Part shown: in pieces, positions 26,259-33,582 of the stretch
How positions within the stretch are numbered: position 1 is the stretch's first letter
How the letters are laid out: every line of letters starts with the position of its first letter
NCBI RefSeq assembly: GCF_049942825.1
Contig: NZ_CP187970.1
Coordinates: 5,208,001-5,272,000 of the forward strand
Length of the DNA: 64,000 nucleotides
Direction: 5' to 3'
DNA from: Paenibacillus_G sp049942825
GTDB lineage: Bacteria; Bacillota; Bacilli; Paenibacillales; NBRC-103111
Translations under genes and position numbers: made by a program
Notes under the pieces: model-generated
What the model saw: the letters and a program-made list of their open reading frames with translations, nothing else
The model's database searches: none
What the model was told of the DNA's origin: nothing

Positions 26259-27119
26259 TCAGCCCTTGATGCCGCCGAGAAGCATGCCTTTGGAGAAATG
26301 CTTCTGGATAAAAGGATAGACGATGATGATCGGAATACTCGCCAGCACGACAGCAGCCATCTGAAGCGTGGTGGTCGGCAGCACCTCGTCGACGTTGGTC
26401 ATCGAGATTTCGTTCATGGACAGGATGCCCCGGATCACGACCTGCAGAGGCAGCAGCCCCTTATCCTGCACGTACATCACCGCCTGGAAAAATTCGTTCC
26501 AGTGGCCGACGGTGTAGAACATGCCGACCGTCAGCATCGCCGGCACCGACAGCGGAATCACGATCTGCAGCAGCACCCGCGCCTCTCCTGCGCCGTCCAT
26601 CCGGGCCGATTCGAAGAGCTCCTTCGGCAGTCCTTCGAAGAAGGTTTTGAGCACGAGCAGGTTGAACGCCCAGACGATATTGGGCAGAATCATCGCCCAG
26701 ACGGTGTTGAGGAGTCCCGTTCCCAGCACGACCATGTAGGTCGGGATCAGCCCGCCATTGAAGATCATCGTAAACACGACGAGGAACGAGAAGAACTTGC
26801 GGCCCGGCAGTGTGGGGCGGCTCAGCGGGTAAGCCATCAGGACGGTCAGCACCATGTTCAGGAACGTGCCGACGACGGTGATCCAGACGTTGACATACAG
26901 CGCGTTCGGAATGAGCGGCGTCTCCCAGAGCAGCTTGTAGGCCTCGAGCGTGATCTGCTTCGGAATCAGAATGAACCCACCGTTCTTCAGCACCTCGGAA
27001 TACGGTGTAAGCGATACCGAGATCACGTACAGCATCGGAGCCAGCGATACGACGGCTACGGCCAGCAGCAGCGTATAGACGACAAGGTTGAAAGCCCGGT
27101 CGGACGTATGTTTTACCAT
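26259..27119 (-). CDS. Carbohydrate ABC permease (YtcP/LplC type)
   Basis: A 286-residue protein with six predicted membrane helices (for example VVYTLLLAVAVVSLAPMLYV, FFSFLVVFTMIFNGGLIPTYMVV). The EAA loop is KELFESARMDGAGEARVLLQIVIPLS. It overlaps the end of the LplB-type permease gene by 7 bp, so translation is coupled. Together they form the channel for the lipoprotein at 24630. No ATPase is present; the host normally supplies a shared MsmK-like ATPase from elsewhere, known for this importer class. Confidence 0.93.
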   Translation of the reverse strand: MVKHTSDRAFNLVVYTLLLAVAVVSLAPMLYVISVSLTPYSEVLKNGGFILIPKQITLEAYKLLWETPLIPNALYVNVWITVVGTFLNMVLTVLMAYPLSRPTLPGRKFFSFLVVFTMIFNGGLIPTYMVVLGTGLLNTVWAMILPNIVWAFNLLVLKTFFEGLPKELFESARMDGAGEARVLLQIVIPLSVPAMLTVGMFYTVGHWNEFFQAVMYVQDKGLLPLQVVIRGILSMNEISMTNVDEVLPTTTLQMAAVVLASIPIIIVYPFIQKHFSKGMLLGGIKG

Positions 27120-28075
27120 AAGCCTTCATCCCCCCATCTCTTCGCCAGTGCGTTGGACCCTACGACGAGCACCAGGCCGATCAGCGATTTGAACAAGCCG
27201 ACCGCACTGGCCAGACCGAAGTTCATCTGCTCGAGCCCCACCCGGAACACCCAGGTGTCGATGATATCGCTTACAGGCATGACGTGGACGTTGTACATGA
27301 CATAGATTTGCTCGAAACCCGCATCGAGCAGGTGGCCGAGCTTGAGGATGATCATGAGCACGATGATGTTGCGGATGCCCGGCAGGGTGATGCTCCAGAT
27401 CATCCGCAGGCGCCCTGCGCCGTCCACCCGGGCCGCTTCATACAGCGTCGGGTCGATCGAACTCATCGCCGCCAGATAGATGATCGCTCCCCAGCCCATA
27501 TCCTTCCACATGTCGGTGCCGACCAATACGCCCCGGAACCATTCGCTTGAGGTCAGGAACGGAACCGGATCGAGTCCGCTCTCGGTGAACCAGCGGTTGA
27601 ACAAACCCGTGGTCTCCGACAGGAAAGCGATGGAGATCCCGTAGACTATGACCCACGACAGGAAGTGGGGCATGAAGCTCAGCGTCTGGACGACATTGCG
27701 GAACCACAAGGTGCGGCATTCATAGAACAGGACCGCCACGAGGATCGGCGGGATCGTGCCGAACACCAATTTATACAGCGAGATGAGCAGCGTGTTCGTC
27801 AGCAGCTGAGAGAAGTACGGCGACTCGAAAAAGAACGTAAAGTGCTTGTGCCAAGGGTCCGCCCACGGGCTCGCGAGAATGCCGAGCGAGAAGTCGAACT
27901 CCTTGAAGGCGAGAACGGCGCCAAACATCGGTACATAGCGGTATACGATAAAATAGGCCAAACCCGGCAGCAGCATCCAATACAGCATCTGGTGCTGCAG
28001 TACGGCCTTCCATAAGGAACGCGCCGCCTTCTTCTGCGGATGGGCCGTAGAGCGGATTTCTATGGCTCTTTCCAT
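27113..28075 (-). CDS. Carbohydrate ABC permease (LplB type)
   Basis: A 320-residue permease; the ATG at 28075 follows AAGGAGGGTGTGGAAG, so the much longer open frame upstream is not used. Membrane helices are clear (LYWMLLPGLAYFIVYRYVPMFG at the start), followed by AVLAFKEFDFSLGI and the EAA loop PTLYEAARVDGAGRLRMIWSITLP. It is the first gene of the cassette. Upstream is a 480-bp gap with a cre-like site. It partners the YtcP-type permease. Confidence 0.93.
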   Translation of the reverse strand: MERAIEIRSTAHPQKKAARSLWKAVLQHQMLYWMLLPGLAYFIVYRYVPMFGAVLAFKEFDFSLGILASPWADPWHKHFTFFFESPYFSQLLTNTLLISLYKLVFGTIPPILVAVLFYECRTLWFRNVVQTLSFMPHFLSWVIVYGISIAFLSETTGLFNRWFTESGLDPVPFLTSSEWFRGVLVGTDMWKDMGWGAIIYLAAMSSIDPTLYEAARVDGAGRLRMIWSITLPGIRNIIVLMIILKLGHLLDAGFEQIYVMYNVHVMPVSDIIDTWVFRVGLEQMNFGLASAVGLFKSLIGLVLVVGSNALAKRWGDEGLW

Positions 28076-28186
28076 CTTCCACACCCTCCTTGATGAGCTT
28101 CGTCTTGTTGTACTTATCGTACCAAAGAGAGCTTCCTGGATGAATGCACAAGTTTGTCTTCCGGACTGCACGATTTGGGTACAGTT

Positions 28187-28200
28187 CGTAAGCGGTTCCA
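28187..28200 (-). promoter_or_regulatory. cre-like site upstream of the sugar permease operon
   Basis: TGGAACCGCTTACG (minus strand) resembles the CcpA consensus. It lies about 112 bp before the permease ATG. The rest of the 28076-28554 gap has no gene; GGATGGGA/TCCCATCC (28350-28385) is a long-loop hairpin downstream of the response-regulator gene with no T-tail. Confidence 0.35.
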
Positions 28201-28554
28201 AAATGTGCGGTCCGTGGAACAATGGAACGGTGCGGACATGCGGCCGAAGCTTGGGAGCCCAGAGGCGGACAGCCCGGTAAAAGAGCCGGCGGGCCCGCAT
28301 GAAAGACGGTGCACACTGTAAATGGAGGCACGATGCAGGCGGGCCGCAGGGATGGGAAGGGGCCTCGCCCGCTTCTCTCCCATCCTGCCGCATCCAGCTG
28401 TGCAGGCTTGTGCAGTCACGGCCGTGCGGCATCCTCACTGTACAGTCACACGATAAGCAGCGCCCGCTTTGAGCACCACGATTCAGCTCCCAAGCGTCGA
28501 CTCGATCCCCGATTTGAGCTCCGCCACCGGGACCCTTCCCTGCTGCAGCTTCCC

Positions 28555-30063
28555 TTAAGTCTCTACCTTTCCGCCATGCGTACGGCGGTAGGTACCGGGG
28601 GTCTCGTTCGTCCACCGCTTGAAGGTGCGGAAGAAGTAGTTCTCGTTCTCGAAGCCAAGCCGCTCGCCGATCTCCTTCACCGGCAGGGTCGTCTCCAGGA
28701 GCAGCTTCTTCGCCTGCTCCACCCGCTGCCGCTGCACATAAGAGATCAGGTTCTCCCCGGTCTTCTTCTTGAACAGCTTCGAGAAGTAATGCGGGTCCAT
28801 GCTGACGAAGCGGGCCAGCCCCGTCAAATTCAGGTCCTCATGCAGGTGCGCATGAATGTGCCGGATGACCTTGTTGAGCTCGGCGTGGTCGGTCTGCAGA
28901 TTCGCGCTCTCGGCGGACGCCTCCTCGTAGGCGGCGAGCCGCCGGTATAACGCCTCCTGGAGCACGGTATGCCGGCGCACCTTGACCAGCTCCTCCGCCG
29001 GTCCGGGGGCCGCACCCAGCATCTTGGCGAACGTGCGGTCGCACTGGAGTGCGAAGGCCTTGACGGCGGGCGACGGCCAGCGGCCCTCCTCCATCGCCTG
29101 CCAGAGGCGCTCCAGCAGCTCGCCCGCCGTGCTGCGCTGCCGCAGCTCCACGCTCTTCCACAGGTCGCGCTCCCACTCCCATGCGACCTGCCCTCCTGAT
29201 CCGCCGCCGGCGGCCGGGCTCGAAGCCGCAGGCAGCAGCCCGCGGGCGCCCGAGTACCAGGCTTCGTCTAGGCCGCTCAGCGTCTGCAGCCAGGCTTCCT
29301 CCCAGCCCGGGGACGCCGCCTCCGGCAGCCAGACGCCCGGATCGGGCTCCTCCGGCGCACGCAGCCGGGCGGACGGCCGCACCCGGCTCCAGTAGAAGCG
29401 CGTCGCAACGCCGTCCCGCTCGTACTCAAAGACGTACGGCCGCTCGCCGCCGAAGCTTGCCTCCAGCGCTCCGGCCTCCTTGCCGGAAGCCTGCAGCGTG
29501 CCGCTCCACGCCGTCAGTATGCTGACGTACGGGAACGGCGACAGGGCCGGCGGCTCTTCCGATGCCGTGTACGCCAAGCCCGGCGCCGGCAGCGAAGCCG
29601 CACCGGCATGCAGCCTGCGGGCCCAGAGCACATCGCAGCGCTGCTGCAGGTACACGGCGGCCGCGCCTTCCCGCTGCTGCCGTTCCCGCTCCAGCTCCTT
29701 GGCCGCCTTGGCGAGCGCGCCTAGCAGCGCCTCCGGGCTTAGGGAGAGCTTGAGCAGATACCCGCTCGCCCCGTACTCCAGCGCGGAGCGGGCATATTCG
29801 AACTCATTCATGCAGGTCAGCATGATGAACCGGCTCTCGGGATAATCGGCCTTGGCCTTCTCGAGCACCTCGATCCCGTCCATCACCGGCATCACGATGT
29901 CGCAGATGACAAGGTCCGGGCGCAGCCGTCCGATGAGCTCCAGCGCTTCAGCGCCGTCCTCCGCCTCCCCGACCAGCCGGAAGCCGGCGGAGGACCAGTC
30001 GACGGTCGACTTGATCGTCTCTCTCACATAAGGCTCGTCTTCCACGAGCAGCAGCTTCCACAT
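28555..30063 (-). CDS. YesN-type response regulator with AraC DNA-binding domain
   Basis: A 502-residue regulator. Receiver domain residues 1-120: acidic pair VEDEP, phosphorylated Asp55 in VICDIVMPVMDG, conserved Thr in MLTCMNE and Lys in GYLLKLS. A long middle region (about 150-390) rich in Ala and Trp has no family I recognise. The C-terminal AraC domain is clear: HLHEDLNLTGLARFVSMDPHYFSKLFKKKTGENLISYV and then ETTLPVKEIGERLGFENENYFFRTFKRW. It should activate the sugar importer operon next door when phosphorylated by the histidine kinase, which ends only 15 bp upstream. Confidence 0.93.
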   Translation of the reverse strand: MWKLLLVEDEPYVRETIKSTVDWSSAGFRLVGEAEDGAEALELIGRLRPDLVICDIVMPVMDGIEVLEKAKADYPESRFIMLTCMNEFEYARSALEYGASGYLLKLSLSPEALLGALAKAAKELERERQQREGAAAVYLQQRCDVLWARRLHAGAASLPAPGLAYTASEEPPALSPFPYVSILTAWSGTLQASGKEAGALEASFGGERPYVFEYERDGVATRFYWSRVRPSARLRAPEEPDPGVWLPEAASPGWEEAWLQTLSGLDEAWYSGARGLLPAASSPAAGGGSGGQVAWEWERDLWKSVELRQRSTAGELLERLWQAMEEGRWPSPAVKAFALQCDRTFAKMLGAAPGPAEELVKVRRHTVLQEALYRRLAAYEEASAESANLQTDHAELNKVIRHIHAHLHEDLNLTGLARFVSMDPHYFSKLFKKKTGENLISYVQRQRVEQAKKLLLETTLPVKEIGERLGFENENYFFRTFKRWTNETPGTYRRTHGGKVET

Positions 30064-30078
30064 GTCTTCTCCCTCCTT

Positions 30079-31836
30079 TTATCCCTCCAGTGCCTGCCGA
30101 TGCTCCACCCCGCCCCCGAATGGCTTCGAGAGCAGGAACGGCTGGCAGATCACCGCCTTGCATCCGATCGGCATGGGCTTCAGCTCTAGGTAGGCCTCAT
30201 GGCGGAACAGCAGCTGGAGCCGCTCCCGCAGGTTGTGGATCCCGATGCCCTTGCGGGTGCGGAGCTTCCGGCGCGGCGACTCCTCCGTTCCGAGCCCCTG
30301 GCCGTTGTCGATTACTTCCATGAACAGCTTCCCCCGTTCGACGTATACACGGATGAGAATGTGCCCGCCGTGCTTCATCCGCTCGAACCCGTGGATAATC
30401 GAATTCTCCACGAGCGGCTGCAGGCTCAGCTTCGGAACCAGCGCATAATTCAGCTCCGGATCGTATTCGAAATCCACCGTGAATTTGTCCTGGAACCGGA
30501 AGTTCTGGATCTCCGCATACGCATGCACGAGCTCCACTTCCTTGATGAGATGAATGAGGTCCTCCTCCACGTTCAGGCTCTTCTCGAGCAGCTTGCCGAG
30601 CGCGAGGCAGACGCGCGCCGTGTCCGGGTCCTGCTTCGATGTGGCATGCCACTTGATCGTATTGAGCGTGTTCATGAGAAAATGCGGGTCCATCTGCGCC
30701 ATGAGCACCTGAAAGCGGACGGATTCCTTCTGCCGCTCCTCCGTCTTCAGCCGCTGGATCAGAAGATTCATGTCGGTGATCATGCCGTTGAACGCCTGCA
30801 CCAGAGTCAGAATCTCCCCGGAGTACCGGCCCGGCGGGATATGGAGACGGAAATTTTTGTGCACGAGCTCCTTCATCTTCTTCTGAAGTAACAGCAGCGG
30901 CCGGGTGGCTGTCGACAGAATGTAATAGGTTACGAGGACGAAGAACAGCGCAAGCACCAGGAACAGCGACACGAACTGGCTTTTGATCTTGCGGGCGTTG
31001 CCGAAGTAGATGTCGAGCTTCGAGCCGGATACCAGATGGGCATCGAGCGCCGGGATCGGCGTACTCTGAAGCAGGACGGCATGCTTGTCGTCCACATACC
31101 CGCGCGGCCCCGCTCCGGCCCCCTGCAGCATGCGGCGGACCGTTCCCGGATCGAGATCGCTTCGCCCGCTCTGCGTCAGAATGCTCCCCTGCCGGTCGAT
31201 CAGATAATAATCCTGGATGATCAGGAACGTCTTGGTATTGGCATAAATCCAAGAAGTGAACAGGAAGGAGATCTTGATGCGCCCGATCCCCTCCCCCAGT
31301 GCATTCGTGAGCTGGTCATAATAGGCCAGAATCTTGCCCGCGGGCGAATCCTCGAGCACCGGCTGCATCCCGGGAGCCGGCCCCTTGGACGAGACGAACT
31401 GCTCCGCGTCGACATCCCCCATCCGCCGCTCGCCGGATTCATAGAGATGACCGTGCCTGTCGGCAAGCTGCAGGTGAAAATAAGAAGAGTTCTCCCCGCT
31501 GCGCGACTGGATCTTCTCGAACGCCTCGGCCATCGTCCCGACCCGCTCACCCGCATCGAAGCGCTCCGGGTGTTCGATCATCTCCATGAGGCGGTAGTTC
31601 ATCTCAATGGAGATGACCTCGGGAATGAGCATCCCGCGCGTCGTCTCGAAGGCGGACTTCAGCTGCTCGAGCTGGATGCGTCCCGACTCGTGCACCTGGT
31701 CGAACAGCCCGTCCTCGATCCGCTGAAAAGCATAGAGCTGCAGCCCGAGCATCGGCAGCAGCACAAGCACCGTGAAGGCCAGAAAGACCCGGTGGCTGAG
31801 CTTGGAGGGCAGCAGTCTGGCAATCCCCTTGATCAT
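30079..31836 (-). CDS. YesM-type sensor histidine kinase
   Basis: A 585-residue membrane kinase; the ATG at 31836 is preceded by AAGGAGGCC. Transmembrane helix near the start (VFLAFTVLVLLPMLGLQL) and another near 300 (FVSLFLVLALFFVLVTYYIL) enclose a large extracellular Cache-like sensor domain. A HAMP domain follows, then the YesM-type His site LMAQMDPHFLMNTLNTIKWH and an ATPase domain with LQPLVENSIIHGF (N box) and VIDNGQGLG plus GIGIHNLRERL (G boxes). It signals to the response regulator encoded next. The inducer is probably a sugar or binding-protein complex. Confidence 0.93.
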   Translation of the reverse strand: MIKGIARLLPSKLSHRVFLAFTVLVLLPMLGLQLYAFQRIEDGLFDQVHESGRIQLEQLKSAFETTRGMLIPEVISIEMNYRLMEMIEHPERFDAGERVGTMAEAFEKIQSRSGENSSYFHLQLADRHGHLYESGERRMGDVDAEQFVSSKGPAPGMQPVLEDSPAGKILAYYDQLTNALGEGIGRIKISFLFTSWIYANTKTFLIIQDYYLIDRQGSILTQSGRSDLDPGTVRRMLQGAGAGPRGYVDDKHAVLLQSTPIPALDAHLVSGSKLDIYFGNARKIKSQFVSLFLVLALFFVLVTYYILSTATRPLLLLQKKMKELVHKNFRLHIPPGRYSGEILTLVQAFNGMITDMNLLIQRLKTEERQKESVRFQVLMAQMDPHFLMNTLNTIKWHATSKQDPDTARVCLALGKLLEKSLNVEEDLIHLIKEVELVHAYAEIQNFRFQDKFTVDFEYDPELNYALVPKLSLQPLVENSIIHGFERMKHGGHILIRVYVERGKLFMEVIDNGQGLGTEESPRRKLRTRKGIGIHNLRERLQLLFRHEAYLELKPMPIGCKAVICQPFLLSKPFGGGVEHRQALEG

Positions 31837-31884
31837 GTTGGCCTCCTTTCCCCAGCTTACAATTGTCATAATATTCGCACAATT

Positions 31885-31913
31885 AATATAGCATTCCACC
31901 CGGATGGTGTCTA
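31885..31913 (-). promoter_or_regulatory. Promoter of the yesMN-like operon
   Basis: Minus strand: TAGACA (31913-31908), 17-bp spacer, TATATT (31890-31885), about 50 bp before the kinase ATG. It is a reasonable vegetative sigma-A match. Confidence 0.6.
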
Positions 31914-32198
31914 ATGCCGGTTTCCATTCCTTGGTCATCGTACTATAAACTGTACAGAGCTGCCAGAAGAAATCCATGGGCATTTCCCGGAGCAGGCTGC
32001 CGTGGAATCCGTTCGGGGCCGCTTGGTAAACCGCTCTCCAAGGTAACGCATGCAAGTCTTCAGCAAAGCTGGTTATCAAGGCGCGGTGCAGAGTCCAACC
32101 GTGCAGGCTTCCGTCTTTTCCCCGGCTCTGCTATGGGCCGGCCTGCGGCGGCGATCAGAAGACAACCCGGACGAGCGCCGGCGCTGCCGCAGGCAGAC

Positions 32199-32224
32199 CA
32201 AAAAAAGCAGCCGTCAGGGCTGCT
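32199..32224 (-). terminator. Terminator on the minus strand downstream of the CPBP gene
   Basis: AGCAGCC-CTGAC-GGCTGCT followed by TTTTTTT on the minus strand. The nearest gene it can serve (CPBP protease) ends 300 bp upstream, so its long 3' tail would run antisense across the riboswitch-like element. Confidence 0.8.
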
Positions 32225-32243
32225 TCGAAGGGAGCAAAGCGGA

Positions 32244-32336
32244 GATGGAGCGAATGTTTACCCCCGGCCTGTAGTCTGGTGCAGCCTTGCGCACCGCAGG
32301 AGCGAGGGACGGTCCGAACGCTCAGGCGAGTCCCCA
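32244..32336 (+). ncRNA. Possible glycine-riboswitch-like aptamer (orphan)
   Basis: The plus strand shows the ordered signature of a single glycine aptamer: P1 5' arm GAGCG (32248-32252), the conserved core GCACCGCAGGAGCGA (32291-32305, against the usual GCRCCGAAGGRGCAA, two changes), then GAACGCTCAGGCGA with the P1 3' arm CGCTC (32319-32323) and the invariant CAGG. The two P1 arms change together (GAGCG/CGCTC instead of GAGAG/CTCTC), as expected of a paired stem. No glycine-cleavage or transport gene follows: the next 200 bp hold no plus-strand gene, then a convergent gene. It may be a remnant or a chance likeness; a covariance-model search would decide. Confidence 0.45.
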
Positions 32337-32525
32337 GGTGGAACCCCTGCCACTTCATCCAGAAGCAGCTTTTCTCCTGCCGCGGAAGAAGCGTGTCCCT
32401 GCCGTAGATTGAACATCCACTGGATCAGGCCGGCGGGACTGCTTCCCGGGCCGGCACATCAAGCCGCGGCGCTTCATGCTCTCTTGCGTCGCCTGCAGCC
32501 TGTTCATGGATTGCCGTGCGGTCCT

Positions 32526-33188
32526 TTACACAATGTACATGAGGTACACTCCGATGATCGCCATATCCGCGATGGCGTGACTCGCGGCGGAGCCCCAGAG
32601 GGAGCCGGAACGGTGCCGCATGACCGCCCACACGACTCCGGCGCCGAACACCGGGAGGGTCAGCAGGACGTTGGCCGGCCAGAGCATCATCGGGACCAGC
32701 GGCCCCAGATGATACAGGGCATAGAAGAATGAGGTCACGAGCACCCGCGCTCCCGTCGGCAGTATGCCTTCGAGCCTGCGCAGCATGAATCCCCGCCAGT
32801 AGATCTCCTCGAGCAGCGGGTTGACCGCAATCAGGATCAGAATGAGCCAGCCCGTGAACGCGCCGGTGAATTCCCAGCGGAGGAGCAGCCCATGGAGATG
32901 ATCCCGGTCAAAGAAGAACGGATGGTACAGGTACATCGCCGCGGATATGACCAGGAAGAACAGCGCTCCCACGAGATAACCGGTGAAGAGATTGCGCTTG
33001 CGGTAGATCAAGCCGAAGTCCCGCAGCGTCTCCCTCACCGGCAGGCGGCGGATCAGAACGCTGTCCACGAGCGGCGCCAAAAAGAGCCAGCCGTAGAAGA
33101 GGACAAAGGTAACGGGAATGTTTTGAACGAGAAGAAGACCAAGCGCGATCATGACCGAAGGGCCGATCAGCAGGAGCAGCAGGCTCAT
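32526..33188 (-). CDS. CPBP-family intramembrane metalloprotease
   Basis: A 220-residue membrane protein with about six hydrophobic helices. The start at 33188 is chosen for its GGGGTGA ribosome site and because it begins at the first helix. The family motif is present: E127-E128 and R132 in LLEEIYWRGFM, a His in FFYALYHLG and a third in ASHAIADMA. CPBP proteins (type II CAAX protease / Abi) work inside membranes; bacterial ones can mature peptides, control signalling or give immunity to bacteriocins. No peptide gene is nearby. A 28-bp tandem repeat lies just upstream. Confidence 0.85.
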   Translation of the reverse strand: MSLLLLLIGPSVMIALGLLLVQNIPVTFVLFYGWLFLAPLVDSVLIRRLPVRETLRDFGLIYRKRNLFTGYLVGALFFLVISAAMYLYHPFFFDRDHLHGLLLRWEFTGAFTGWLILILIAVNPLLEEIYWRGFMLRRLEGILPTGARVLVTSFFYALYHLGPLVPMMLWPANVLLTLPVFGAGVVWAVMRHRSGSLWGSAASHAIADMAIIGVYLMYIV

Positions 33189-33228
33189 AGGTAGGTTCAC
33201 CCCGGCGAAGTAGTGGTTCCCCGATGAA

Positions 33229-33290
33229 ATCCGGGGGGCTGTATTATCGTAATGCAATCCGGGGGGCTGTATTATCGTAATGCAATCCGG
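33229..33290 (-). repeat. 28-bp tandem direct repeat upstream of the CPBP gene
   Basis: Two perfect copies of a 28-bp unit (33229-33256 and 33257-33284) and six bases of a third. Each copy contains GTATTATCGTAATGC, and on the minus strand GATAAT, which resembles a -10 box. The duplication sits 40-100 bp before the protease ATG. Further left to 33582 there is no gene; the block ACTAGTAC...CTAGTAC near 33300-33322 is a direct repeat. Confidence 0.85.
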
Positions 33291-33582
33291 TGCCCCGGCA
33301 CTAGTACTAGATTTCCCTAGTACCCGCCCCCTCAAACGCGGGCGGGCCCCTTCTCCAGTCTCTTACCCGCCGAAGCTGCTACTGACCCCCTTCGGGGCCG
33401 CTGAGAACCATGCCGCTCCAGCCCCCTGTCCTCTGGGCCGCCGGCAGCTTGATCTACGCATATGGGCATCGCGCCCGCACTGCCGCCGGAACGCCGAAGA
33501 GACCGGCATGCCTGACGGCACACCGGTCCCTCTGTAACTGCTTCCCCTACATGCTGTAGTTCCCGACGTGTGGCCTGCCTCT

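Noticed and set aside
32244..32336. T-box leader or RNase P RNA
   Set aside because: The T-box sequence AGGGTGG-ACCGCG and a downstream aminoacyl gene are missing, and the RNase P conserved blocks are not present.
31914..32732. 272-codon open frame on the plus strand
   Set aside because: Covers a terminator, the riboswitch-like element and the end of the CPBP gene; sequence is low-complexity and unlike any family.
33229..33290. CRISPR-like repeats
   Set aside because: Only two directly adjacent copies with no spacers and no cas genes.
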